NCBI RefSeq assembly: GCF_004522215.1
Contig: NZ_SDLR01000018.1
Location: 1 to 35,782, forward strand
DNA length: 35,782 nucleotides
From: Ammoniphilus sp. YIM 78166
Lineage (GTDB): Bacteria > Bacillota > Bacilli > Aneurinibacillales > RAOX-1
Direction: 5' to 3'
Of the stretch, positions 22,652 through 30,519 are shown piece after piece. The position numbers and the translations under genes are program-made. Every line of letters begins with the position of its first letter. The stretch's first letter is position 1. Below the pieces are notes generated by a model. That model saw nothing but the letters and a program-made list of their open reading frames with translations. It did no database searches and was not told the DNA's origin.

Positions 22652-24762
22652 GCTTTCACCTGTAAAAGTGCATTCGTTTTTTCAAAATATCCCTTCTTTA
22701 GAACCGCCTTCATCCGATTTCTTGCTTCTTCCATTTTTCCACTCGTGATCCCTTGAACAAAATCATCATCGGCTAATGCGGCACCAATCTTTCCGATCAT
22801 CTCTACATGCTCCCGCGGGGAATCTTTGGGGGCCAGTAGAACTAAAACGGTGCAGACGCTCACTCCATCTTCCCAATCTACAGGGGCAGTCAACTGGAGT
22901 AGATAAATGGACATTCGGTCGATGGAGCGGCTGCGGATATGAAGCATGGCTAGACATTCTTCCTCTATGACCCATGCCCCCCGTTCCTCTCTTTCCCTAA
23001 GCTCAGCCGCCAATGTTGCGGTATCCCCTTGGGGGCGGGCCAACTCTGCCACCTTTTCGATGACTTCATCTTTCGACGCGGCCCCGAAATGAGGCAAGGT
23101 GAACATATGGTTTAAAAGCTGAACCATAGCCTCGCCATAACGATTGATTTGCTGAACCGTATCTTCAATCTCCATGTCCTTTTCTTCCATCTTCAGCTTG
23201 TCCTTATGAGGTTCTTTTACTCGATTCAGATGACTTTCAATCCGCTGAATGTCCTGTGGAAGCAAAAAAGGATTGACCACTACAACATCCGTCCCTACCG
23301 TTTCAAACGGTACCGTGGAAATAATGATATCCACCGGCGGTTTGCTTCGGATCCATTCATCGAGATGCAAGAGGGAAACAATGTCGACAACCTCCACATG
23401 CGGGAGCTGCTTTTCAATTTGCGCAGACAGTAGACGGGAGGTCCCCATCCCGCTCGTACACACGAGCAGCGAGCGATAGGACTCTTGTTTTCGCCCATCA
23501 GCCCGTACGGCTGCAGCCCCGAAATGCATAGCTAAATAACCTACTTCTTCTTCCGGTATCGAGCATTGCAGATGCTTTTCCAAATAATCGGCAGCCTTTC
23601 TGGCAGCACGAAAAATAGCGGAATAATTTTCTTTAATATGACCCAACAGTGGATTGCGAATTTCCATATTTAGCTTAATCCGGTGAATGGCCGATCGGAG
23701 ATGCGTACTCAAATGCTCGATCAACGAGGCATCAGCGGATAAATTCAGCTTCAACTCGCTTTCAACAATTTGCACCATAGGATCAATGTACTCTTCAATA
23801 TCATGGGGATAGATGGATGAGGAATACAATCGTTTGGCTTTAGCGCCTAAGAGGTGCATCGTAATATACCCGACTTCGCTCTCCGGAATCTGGATGTCGA
23901 GCAGGGAGCTTAATTCTGCAGCCATTAAACCGGCAAACTCGAATTCCTTTGCTTCTTTTAGCTTGTCAAAAACCTCCTGACCAATCGTAATCCGTTCGCC
24001 ATTCTTCAAACGCTGTATCGCGAGCGCAATGTGGACCACTAAACCCACATACGCACTGTCTGTCATGAGGTAACCCCATTCCTGGGTTTTCTGTACCACC
24101 TCTTCAATTTTTTGGATTGTGGCCGGGTCGATGAAGTGAAGCAATCGGTTCTTAATGGATAGCTCAAGCTTCATCTTTTCGGGAGAAGCCTGTGTATACG
24201 AGGATAAGACCTCCATCAGCTGCTCCTGACTAAAATGCTGATATAATAATTCAATGATTGCTTCCCGAATGCTTTTTTCGCTTCCCTCAATATAAACGCC
24301 AAACCCTTGTTTACGAATGAGCTTAATTTGATGCTTCTCAAACCAAGACTCAATCTTCAGCAAATCATTGCTGATGGTCGCCTCCGTTACGTCGAATTTG
24401 CGGCTAAAATAATATAGCTTAGTGGGTTCCTTTAAGGCAAGAAGCATTTGCTTTAGCATGTACTGGCGCTCTTCTGGAGAAAATATTTTCGTAGATTGGT
24501 TTATGGTAAGATAGTGAACTAACTTCTTTTTAGCTTCTTCCTCCCCTTCGAGGAATAAGCCAACCCTTGTTTTCTTATTTAAGGCAATTTGGTGAGATTC
24601 CAGAAATTGATCGACCCCCGATAATTCCCTTTGAATTGTCCGGCTGCTTATATCAAGCTCATCCGAAAATTCCTTCAACGTAATGGGAGCAGTTGATTGC
24701 AGCAATAGCAGAAGAATTTGCTGTTGTCTGGAATTGAGTTGAATTTCTTTCTTCCTGAACAC
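22648..24762 (-). CDS. mtlR: MtlR-type PRD transcriptional activator (BglG/DeoR-like with PTS domains)
   Basis: 704 residues from a GTG with AGGAG 7 bp upstream. Domains: helix-turn-helix (about 12-55), second Mga-like HTH (about 95-160), PRD1 (about 200-310, His244 and His303), PRD2 (about 325-425, His354 and His413), EIIB-Gat-like domain with Cys435 (CTSGMGTSRL) and EIIA-Mtl-like domain with His608 (LAMLHIRS). In Bacilli phosphorylation at these sites by HPr and EIIs sets activity. Cotranscribed with mtlA (4-bp overlap). It follows the glucitol operon, which lacks its own GutR, so it may also control that operon. Confidence 0.88.
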   Translation of the reverse strand: MFRKKEIQLNSRQQQILLLLLQSTAPITLKEFSDELDISSRTIQRELSGVDQFLESHQIALNKKTRVGLFLEGEEEAKKKLVHYLTINQSTKIFSPEERQYMLKQMLLALKEPTKLYYFSRKFDVTEATISNDLLKIESWFEKHQIKLIRKQGFGVYIEGSEKSIREAIIELLYQHFSQEQLMEVLSSYTQASPEKMKLELSIKNRLLHFIDPATIQKIEEVVQKTQEWGYLMTDSAYVGLVVHIALAIQRLKNGERITIGQEVFDKLKEAKEFEFAGLMAAELSSLLDIQIPESEVGYITMHLLGAKAKRLYSSSIYPHDIEEYIDPMVQIVESELKLNLSADASLIEHLSTHLRSAIHRIKLNMEIRNPLLGHIKENYSAIFRAARKAADYLEKHLQCSIPEEEVGYLAMHFGAAAVRADGRKQESYRSLLVCTSGMGTSRLLSAQIEKQLPHVEVVDIVSLLHLDEWIRSKPPVDIIISTVPFETVGTDVVVVNPFLLPQDIQRIESHLNRVKEPHKDKLKMEEKDMEIEDTVQQINRYGEAMVQLLNHMFTLPHFGAASKDEVIEKVAELARPQGDTATLAAELREREERGAWVIEEECLAMLHIRSRSIDRMSIYLLQLTAPVDWEDGVSVCTVLVLLAPKDSPREHVEMIGKIGAALADDDFVQGITSGKMEEARNRMKAVLKKGYFEKTNALLQVKA

Positions 24763-24825
24763 AAAACCACTCCTGACAAAATTTAATAATAAAATGAGTA
24801 TATCACGATGTTGCCAAACTTAAAG

Positions 24826-24856
24826 AAAGACCTTTCCTATAACCGGAAAGGTCTTT
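24826..24856 (-). terminator. Hairpin terminator between the glucitol operon and mtlR
   Basis: Perfect 12-bp inverted repeat AAAGACCTTTCC / GGAAAGGTCTTT (24826-24837 with 24845-24856), 7-nt loop. On the minus strand it is followed by CTTTAAG-type sequence; on the plus strand by ATATTTTT. It ends the transcript from the HPr gene. Confidence 0.75.
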
Positions 24857-24882
24857 ATATTTTTGGTCATCTTAGATCAGGA

Positions 24883-25155
24883 TCAAGCTTCTCCCAATCC
24901 TTCCTTGATAATTACCGCTTCAAGTGCGGCAATAGCGTCCTTCTGATCCATGCCTTCCGCCCTGATTGTAATCTCAGCTCCTTTGGCAATGCCAAGCGAC
25001 ATGATCCCCATAATGGACTTTGCATTCACCGATTTAGCATTATACTCCAAGCGGATATCGGAAACAAATTTTGTGGCCGCCTGAACTAATGCGGTCGTAG
25101 GACGCGCGTGTAGACCAGAGTCACTCGTAATCTTAAACACTTTTTTCTCTTCCAT
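24883..25155 (-). CDS. HPr phosphocarrier protein
   Basis: 90 residues, a canonical HPr: His16 in SGLHARPTT and regulatory Ser47 in AKSIMGIMSLGIAKGAEIT. The second half is almost the textbook Bacillus HPr sequence. AGAGGAG precedes the ATG. It is the last gene of the glucitol operon, 15 bp after the dehydrogenase, rather than beside ptsI. Whether it is the cell's main HPr or an operon-specific extra copy cannot be decided here. Confidence 0.9.
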   Translation of the reverse strand: MEEKKVFKITSDSGLHARPTTALVQAATKFVSDIRLEYNAKSVNAKSIMGIMSLGIAKGAEITIRAEGMDQKDAIAALEAVIIKEGLGEA

Positions 25156-25170
25156 GTCTTTTCTCCTCTT

Positions 25171-25971
25171 TTAGCCTCTAGATTTCCCGCCTGAAACGTT
25201 CACGGTCGTACCGGTAATATAGCTTGCCCGATCCGAAGCTAGATACGTCACCAATTCGCCAATTTCCTCCAGCTTCCCAGGACGTCCAAGCGGGATCGAT
25301 TTGCTGTAATCTGTTTCTAGACCTTCAACGCTCACCCCACGAGTATAAGCTAGAGCTTCATTATAAGCAGCAGTCGTTAAGCCGGTTTGTTCATTAATCC
25401 CTGGCGCAATACCGACGACACGGATATTAAATTTCCCCAGTTCTTTCGCCCACGAACGGGTAAAGCCATTGATAGCGCCTTTGGTAGCGGAATAAGCACT
25501 TTGTCCGGCAGATCCTTCCATTCCCGCCTCTGAAGAAACATTTATGATAACGCCCTTCTTATTTTGGATCATAACTCTTGCAGCCGCCTGGGCACATAGG
25601 TAAGGCCCTTTCTGATTGACAGCAACCATGAAATCAAAATCCTTTTCACTTAACTCATATTCCGGTTTATCGCCGCGGTAGTCTACCAATAAGCGCGGCA
25701 AGTTGACACCCGCATTGTTTACTAGAATGTCTATTCTACCAAAGCGCTCGATTACTTGCGCTGCCATACTATCCACGCTTTCTTTCTTGGTAACATCACA
25801 TTGGATATGGTACGTTCCATCAGGTTGTTCCCCTGTTTGGACATTCATATCGGATACAATCACCCTTGCCCCGTTCTTCACGAGACTAGCCGTTATTTTT
25901 GCCCCTATTCCTGACGCACCACCTGTAACAATCGCTACTTTATCTTCGAGTTCAAGCCATGATTCTCTCAT
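25171..25971 (-). CDS. Sorbitol-6-phosphate 2-dehydrogenase (short-chain dehydrogenase)
   Basis: 266 residues. SDR motifs: nucleotide-binding TGGASGIG (16-23), Asp41 (NAD preference), NNAG (85-88), Ser147 (VSS), catalytic Tyr160 and Lys164 (YSATK). Ends in YITGTTVNVSGGKSRG. Of the SDR family that includes Lactobacillus GutF rather than the shorter E. coli SrlD. Oxidises glucitol 6-phosphate to fructose 6-phosphate. Sits between the EIIA-Gut and HPr genes with AGGAGG upstream, so assignment rests on both motif pattern and operon context. Confidence 0.88.
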   Translation of the reverse strand: MRESWLELEDKVAIVTGGASGIGAKITASLVKNGARVIVSDMNVQTGEQPDGTYHIQCDVTKKESVDSMAAQVIERFGRIDILVNNAGVNLPRLLVDYRGDKPEYELSEKDFDFMVAVNQKGPYLCAQAAARVMIQNKKGVIINVSSEAGMEGSAGQSAYSATKGAINGFTRSWAKELGKFNIRVVGIAPGINEQTGLTTAAYNEALAYTRGVSVEGLETDYSKSIPLGRPGKLEEIGELVTYLASDRASYITGTTVNVSGGKSRG

Positions 25972-26008
25972 TCTGTTTTCCTCCTATATTAAAAATGATT
26001 TTACTAGA

Positions 26009-26374
26009 CTATTTTTTTACGATTTGAAGGGATGTGCCCGCCTCCGGAACTAGAAGGTCTGATTCTTCCAGATAAAGCGTCCCTGGCAATTCAGGTGTAT
26101 CCGAACCATCAAACCTCAAGGTAATATGCCCTAGAGATCCTAAATTCTTTTTCACCGCATCGCCAACCGCTGTGATTTTATATTCTTGATTGCTCAATAC
26201 TACAACGTCACCTGGCTCAATATCCCCATCAATGTCAGCTATATTTATTAATAAACAGTAATCTGCTAATTCCGCGGGAGCATTGTCCCCGAATAAAATA
26301 AACATTTTTTCTCCAAGAAATTCAGCCACAGATGATCCAATTTTCTTAATTTGAGTTTGATAAACTTGTTGCAT
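26009..26374 (-). CDS. srlB: PTS glucitol/sorbitol EIIA component
   Basis: 121 residues, full EIIA-Gut length: VYQTQIKKIGSSVAEFL, FGDNAPAELADYC, GDVVVLSNQEYKITAVGDA, LGHITLRFDGSD. It should accept phosphate from HPr and pass it to EIIB. As I recall the E. coli protein, the predicted phospho-His43 lies in the FIHCHG stretch after EEYC; the corresponding stretch here is LLINIADIDG, with no His. The only well-placed His is in LGHITLRF, which is also conserved in E. coli. The alignment is by eye. Cytoplasmic. Confidence 0.88.
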   Translation of the reverse strand: MQQVYQTQIKKIGSSVAEFLGEKMFILFGDNAPAELADYCLLINIADIDGDIEPGDVVVLSNQEYKITAVGDAVKKNLGSLGHITLRFDGSDTPELPGTLYLEESDLLVPEAGTSLQIVKK

Positions 26375-26405
26375 TCAACTTTCCTCCACTTCTCGTTGTA
26401 AGATT

Positions 26406-27431
26406 TTATTCATATAATCCAAAGCTAGCTAACCACGCAATGAACACAGTCGGGGCTCCCGTCAAGAAACGCGAGTAGAGGACAGAAGGCACTCCCACCT
26501 CAACCGTTTCCACTTCAGCCTCTGCTAACCCCAACCCAACTGGTACGAAGTCTGCTGCAGCTTGCGAGTTGATGGCAAACAACGCCGGTAAAGCAAGATG
26601 CGGCGGAATATTTCCCTTTCCGATTTCCACACCGATCAACGTCCCAACGACTTGCGCAATGACGGCGCCTGGTCCCAAAAACGGTGATAATAGCGGGAAA
26701 GAACATACCAGTGAAATCAAGAGCAAACCAGGAAGTGTTCCTGCATAGGGCGATAAATATTTGGCGAATACGTCACCGATTCCCGATTCGATAATGACAC
26801 CGATCAGCATGGCAACAAAGGCCATAAAAGGTAAGATGGTTTTAATGACGGTTTCAATCGCGTCACGGCCTGCCTGATAAAATACGCTGACCACGGATCC
26901 CATGGCCATTCCGATTTTAGCCATGATGCCGGAAGATTGCTGAGTAATCTTCTTATCTGTGCTATACTTAGGTTTAGGTTTATCTTTTTCAATTTTTTCG
27001 GGGGAATTGGATTGTGCTGGTGTTGCCGCACCGCTGTACAATTCAATATCCTCCATCTTCACGCCCGAGACGTAGATGTCCTCTGTAATATGTTTAGCTA
27101 AAGGACCGCTTTTGCCTGTTGGCATCACATTGATCGTCATGATTCGCTTTTGCGGGTATAAGCCGCATCGGAGGGTTCCCCCGCAGTCAATGATGACACA
27201 AGCCATCTCGTTTTCCGGAACCGTCGTTTTAAAGCCATTGACTAACTCACAACCCGTCAATTTCGCAATCTTCACTGCGATATCCGGCAGCGTGCCTCCC
27301 GTAATATAGACCACTTTGTTTCTCGTCTCATCAGGGCTGATAATTAAAGGTCCGCCAAAGCCGCCCGTTCCTGCCTTTACAATAACCGATGGGTATGCAG
27401 TTGCTTGAATTGCCAGATTTGTTGCGCTCAT
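26406..27431 (-). CDS. srlE: PTS glucitol/sorbitol EIIBC component
   Basis: 341 residues. EIIB-Gut (about 1-120) has GGFGGPLIISP, GGTLPDIAVKIAKLTG and the phospho-cysteine region DCGGTLRCGLYPQKR (Cys83/Cys89). A Pro/Lys-rich linker (about 150-170, PEKIEKDKPKPK) joins it to the membrane EIIC2 half (FMAFVAMLIGVIIESGIG, LLSPFLGPGAVIAQVVGTLIG). AGGAGG precedes the ATG. Works with SrlA to import and phosphorylate glucitol. Confidence 0.93.
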   Translation of the reverse strand: MSATNLAIQATAYPSVIVKAGTGGFGGPLIISPDETRNKVVYITGGTLPDIAVKIAKLTGCELVNGFKTTVPENEMACVIIDCGGTLRCGLYPQKRIMTINVMPTGKSGPLAKHITEDIYVSGVKMEDIELYSGAATPAQSNSPEKIEKDKPKPKYSTDKKITQQSSGIMAKIGMAMGSVVSVFYQAGRDAIETVIKTILPFMAFVAMLIGVIIESGIGDVFAKYLSPYAGTLPGLLLISLVCSFPLLSPFLGPGAVIAQVVGTLIGVEIGKGNIPPHLALPALFAINSQAAADFVPVGLGLAEAEVETVEVGVPSVLYSRFLTGAPTVFIAWLASFGLYE

Positions 27432-27443
27432 CTTTTTCCCTCC

Positions 27444-27989
27444 TTATAGATCAACCGTTGCTTTGAGCTTGATGCCTTGCTGTCTGGACACATAAGCTGT
27501 TGTCAGATCCGTTACCCAGCCTCTTAGGAAGTTGGTCACAATCCCCACTAAAAAGTATCGAATCGCCAGATCGGTCGTTTCTAGTCCTAATTGTGTAATC
27601 CCCGCAGCAATTCCTAAGAAGACGAATAGTTCACCCGGATTAACATGCGGAAACAACCCGTTATGCGTATGGCAAGAAAAGGATGCTGATGCATAGTAGC
27701 TTGGCTTATATCTCTCGGGCAAAAATCTACCTAGGGATAACGTCATCGGATTAGCCAAGACAAACGTTCCGATTACAGGCAAGACAAAATATCGGGTAAA
27801 AGGGTTTTTTCCAGATTTCCTCGCCAAGTTCTCCACCCGATCTTGCCCAACCAGTCGGATGAGGGCATTCATGGCCACCAGCATCATGATCAGGAGGGGA
27901 ACAATTCCCGTTACCAGATCAACAAAAACTTCTGCTCCTTTTTGAAACAAACTCATAAATCCGCTTGCTAGTTCAGTAATCAAATTCAT
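27444..27989 (-). CDS. srlA: PTS glucitol/sorbitol EIIC component
   Basis: 181 residues, membrane-embedded half of the glucitol permease: GIVPLLIMMLVAMNALIRLVG, FVLPVIGTFVLANPMTLSLGRFLPE and the family-typical SFSCHTHNGLFPHVNPGELF block, then FLGIAAGITQLG. Length close to E. coli SrlA. The first of the transporter genes, after gutM. Confidence 0.93.
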   Translation of the reverse strand: MNLITELASGFMSLFQKGAEVFVDLVTGIVPLLIMMLVAMNALIRLVGQDRVENLARKSGKNPFTRYFVLPVIGTFVLANPMTLSLGRFLPERYKPSYYASASFSCHTHNGLFPHVNPGELFVFLGIAAGITQLGLETTDLAIRYFLVGIVTNFLRGWVTDLTTAYVSRQQGIKLKATVDL

Positions 27990-28020
27990 ATCCTATCACC
28001 CCTCTAATGTTTAATGGAAC

Positions 28021-28449
28021 TTAATTGCTCTTACTTGGAATAAGCATTTCCAGCCATGTTTTTCGGACTTTGAGTTCACCGCCTTTCGAGATGATCTCAT
28101 AGCTAGTTAAAGCATCTTGAATGGCAAGTCTTGTTAATTTATTGACTTTACTTAGATCGTCAGTAGTAAGCTTCAATAGATCCTTACCTGCAAACCCTTT
28201 CATTTCTTTGACTCTAGAAAACACGGTCACTCCTTGCATCTTTTCTGCTTTTAGAATGGTATTTCTGTGATCAATTGCAAACATGACCACCGTACCTGCT
28301 TTAAACAACCCTGTCTTCTTTCCAATGGCAACCCTGCCTAATTTTCTAAGCTCCGCGTATTTTCTATTAAAATGACGAATTTGAAAAAAGCCTAGAACAC
28401 TTTGGGCAAGCCAAGATAGTCCAATCAATACAATTACATACCAGATCAT
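28021..28449 (-). CDS. gutM: GutM/SrlM-type regulator of the glucitol operon
   Basis: 142 residues from the ATG at 28449 (GGGGGATAG upstream); the longer frame is not supported. An N-terminal membrane segment (WYVIVLIGLSWLAQSVLGFF) precedes the family core: RHFNRKYAELRKLGRVAIGKK, FKAGTVVMFAIDHRNTILKAEKMQG, and a C-terminal helical half. In E. coli GutM activates the gut operon; the mechanism is unclear. It is the first gene here. No GutR follows. Confidence 0.88.
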   Translation of the reverse strand: MIWYVIVLIGLSWLAQSVLGFFQIRHFNRKYAELRKLGRVAIGKKTGLFKAGTVVMFAIDHRNTILKAEKMQGVTVFSRVKEMKGFAGKDLLKLTTDDLSKVNKLTRLAIQDALTSYEIISKGGELKVRKTWLEMLIPSKSN

Positions 28450-28500
28450 CACTATCCCCCTTTTAATTGACGACAAATTTGAATTTCCCTTACAAGCATT

Positions 28501-28567
28501 ATTATACACGAGATAAATGTCGAAATGTTCACAGACATATAAAGCCTTGTCACAAATGATATGACGA
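28501..28567 (-). promoter_or_regulatory. gut operon promoter (-10) with upstream inverted-repeat operator
   Basis: Minus-strand TATAAT at 28501-28506, about 50 bp before the gutM start, with no good -35 at 17 bp, as expected for an activator-dependent promoter. About 40 bp upstream lies TTGTCACAA-ATG-ATATGACGA (plus strand 28547-28567), 6 of 9 half-site positions inverted. It is similar to the TTGNCACA-N-TGTGNCAA boxes I recall for MtlR-type activators. Confidence 0.45.
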
Positions 28568-28587
28568 CATTATTTAAAAAACAAATA

Positions 28588-28615
28588 GACCATGGGAATC
28601 CCATGGTCTGTTTAT
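28588..28615 (-). terminator. Inverted repeat / probable terminator upstream of gutM
   Basis: Perfect 10-bp stem AGACCATGGG/CCCATGGTCT with AAT loop near 28588-28610. On the minus strand it is followed by CTATTTGTTTTTT. It probably insulates the gut promoter from upstream transcription. Confidence 0.6.
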
Positions 28616-28678
28616 ACCTACTAAATTTGTTCATTCCTTAAATGTCCCCAAGCCAGAAGATAATGACTTTGGGTTATC

Positions 28679-28783
28679 TTATTTCCTTAGCCATGTAACA
28701 ATAGACAAGATAATCACCAAACCAAACATAAAAATCGGCAGAGCCCCATTCTGCTCACACAGAATGGGGCTATTATTTAACAT
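28679..28783 (-). CDS. Small membrane protein candidate (34 residues)
   Basis: MLNNSPILCEQNGALPIFMF, then GLVIILSIVTWLRK. One membrane helix, with a Lys at the end. The ribosome site is weak. A perfect 12-bp hairpin (AGCCCCATTCTG/CAGAATGGGGCT, 28742-28753 with 28760-28771) covers codons 5-14, so the mRNA start region would be structured. Could be a tiny regulated membrane peptide or a chance frame. Confidence 0.3.
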   Translation of the reverse strand: MLNNSPILCEQNGALPIFMFGLVIILSIVTWLRK

Positions 28784-29330
28784 CTATTTTATTAATCTCA
28801 CTTTATAAACATTAAATTTTTCGTTTTAGTCTTAAAGAGTGGTAGAAGGAGACTACTCTTCGAATTTGGCTACCATGTCGTACATATGGATAAAGAGGAG
28901 AACTAAGTGGCCTTTCTTTTCATTTACTTCTCAGATAGGTAAACAGTATGAACTATTTACAGGCTCTTGGTGTAAACGAAAAGATCTTACATGTATTCTT
29001 TTATCGTTATGTTTCTTTACGGTAATAAGAGGCGGTATACTAGAGCAGTGGACCTGAGGAAGCAAACTCCTACGTCAAAATACCTAAACTGTGCTGTGGT
29101 TTATCGGATCCACAAAAAACGGAAGTATGCCGAAGGTGCTAATACGAATAGAGAGGACGATTTTGAAGGACGGAACATAAGAAAAAGAAAAGAACGGATC
29201 AAGGAATTCGTAAGAAGGAATGAGATCCTGACCGTCGGCTGGTTACATGTCCAAAGTCCGATCCCGCTCGATAATCGGAAAATCATATATTGATAAAAAT
29301 ATGTTATATTTAGCAGATTTGAAAAGTCTC
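28784..29330. other. Region without a supported gene
   Basis: Plus-strand frames at 28839-29057 and 28991-29293 have no family resemblance. The second contains a basic stretch (RNIRKRKERIKEFVRRNE) that could be the tail of a decayed gene. No promoter-gene arrangement, RNA gene or repeat is convincing. The HEPN-like gene ends at 29331 without an obvious terminator here. Confidence 0.4.
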
Positions 29331-29789
29331 CTACTTATCGTTTTTATCTTCTGGTTTCATCGTAATCATTTTAACAGTGCCAACAGTAGTGGTAGTAGTG
29401 GGCGGTGAAACAAGTTTCACAACTTGTTTACAATAAGTCTCGAGATGGGGAAGGTAGCCAGCTAAGCGATTTTTTAATTCACTAAAGTTATGGTCAAAAT
29501 CTATAAGCTCATGTACTAAGTCGTTGCGTAAATCACACATCTCCGTGATAAGAAAATTGGTTGGAGAAGGTAGCGTATGATGATGCTTCATAATTTCACG
29601 CATAGTCTTCTTGTAACTATACTTAGAAGTGTCTTCCCTGGAAGTCGCTAACTTCCCGTTATAAATCTCCTTGCTTGATTCCACAAAATGCCCAAACCAA
29701 ACAATTATTCTTTCATCCAAGTGGTTGGTTTTTACAGCATTTTGCAAATTAGTTAAATCTGATTGAAGTAACCGTGCGATTTTTTCCAT
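29331..29789 (-). CDS. HEPN-like protein, second gene of a two-gene unit
   Basis: 152 residues, mainly helical. Contains R88-N-D-L-V-H93 in MCDLRNDLVHELIDFD, an R-x4-H motif followed by acidic residues, as in HEPN-fold ribonucleases and their relatives. A Thr-rich low-complexity stretch (SPPTTTTTVG) comes near the C-terminus. The ATG has GAGGAG upstream and lies inside the 3' end of the preceding gene (37-bp overlap), so translation is coupled. Could be a toxin, or a non-catalytic HEPN homologue; family assignment is by motif only. Confidence 0.5.
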   Translation of the reverse strand: MEKIARLLQSDLTNLQNAVKTNHLDERIIVWFGHFVESSKEIYNGKLATSREDTSKYSYKKTMREIMKHHHTLPSPTNFLITEMCDLRNDLVHELIDFDHNFSELKNRLAGYLPHLETYCKQVVKLVSPPTTTTTVGTVKMITMKPEDKNDK

Positions 29790-30094
29790 TGCTGTTTCTC
29801 CTCATAAACAGGTTGAATATAGTCTCTTTTTATTTCACCAACTCGCTCGGCAGACCAATTATTAATTATTGAGGTGGAGGCGAAATCACCGTTAACGCCA
29901 TTTTGTTCCAGAAATTGATCTACTTCATAAGCTACTTCTAATTCCTTTTCTCTACTATAGGTTGCTAACTCTACGTAAATTTTCACACGATCGTCCACGT
30001 TGATGGTGTTCTCAAAGATCGAGGCTTTAATCCACGAGTCTTTTATGTCGGGATGATTACGTAGAAATTGGCATAACTCCGATAACCTTAGCAT
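29753..30094 (-). CDS. Hypothetical partner protein of the HEPN-like gene
   Basis: 113 residues: MLRLSELCQFLRNHPDIKDS, then ASIFENTINVDDRVKIYVELAT and a C-terminal helix (IKRDYIQPVYEEKQQWKK). AGGAGG 7 bp before the ATG. No nucleotidyltransferase motif (GS...DxD) is present, so it is not an MNT-type partner. I do not recognise it. The overlap with the next gene suggests the pair act together. Confidence 0.55.
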   Translation of the reverse strand: MLRLSELCQFLRNHPDIKDSWIKASIFENTINVDDRVKIYVELATYSREKELEVAYEVDQFLEQNGVNGDFASTSIINNWSAERVGEIKRDYIQPVYEEKQQWKKSHGYFNQI

Positions 30095-30519
30095 TGGGGA
30101 ACCTCCTTGAGTTATTGTGTGATTTGTATCGTTTACTGCTCTGCCGGAGTGATCGTACAGTTTTCAGTAACAGTAAGAACGTAACTTGTTTTCGTAGCAC
30201 TTACTAACAAAGATATCACAATAAGTTTTTAACCCGCAATGTCCGCAAGTAAAATGTTTACATTTGCCCTTTTCAAATTGTTAATGGATGATAGTCCAGC
30301 CGCCCCCTAGATGTGTCCATTAACTTAGCCTTTATGACTACCGAGGCGCAACCGTATTTCTGATCGATAGTAAGTAATTCGTACCATTGATATTACTGCC
30401 TCGATGTTCAACACACCTCCCACATGCTTACGAACCTTTTTTACTTCAGTTACATAGAGTGCCGTATTGCTAACGGCCGGTAGTTTCCCACAATCTATTT
30501 ATCCTTCCGTACCTACTCC
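30095..30519. other. Eroded intergenic region with a Cys-rich fragment
   Basis: On the minus strand a frame at 30164-30280 reads QFEKGKCKHFTCGHCGLKTYC, then DIFVSKCYENKLRSYCY. The Cys/His spacing looks zinc-finger-like, but there is no start codon and a TAA precedes it. The rest (30281-30519) shows nothing convincing; a 29-codon frame starting GTG-TTG near 30415 has a ribosome site but no recognisable product. Confidence 0.35.

Noticed and set aside
28839..29293. Plus-strand hypothetical genes
   Set aside because: No ribosome sites, no family resemblance, unusual composition; treated as non-coding.
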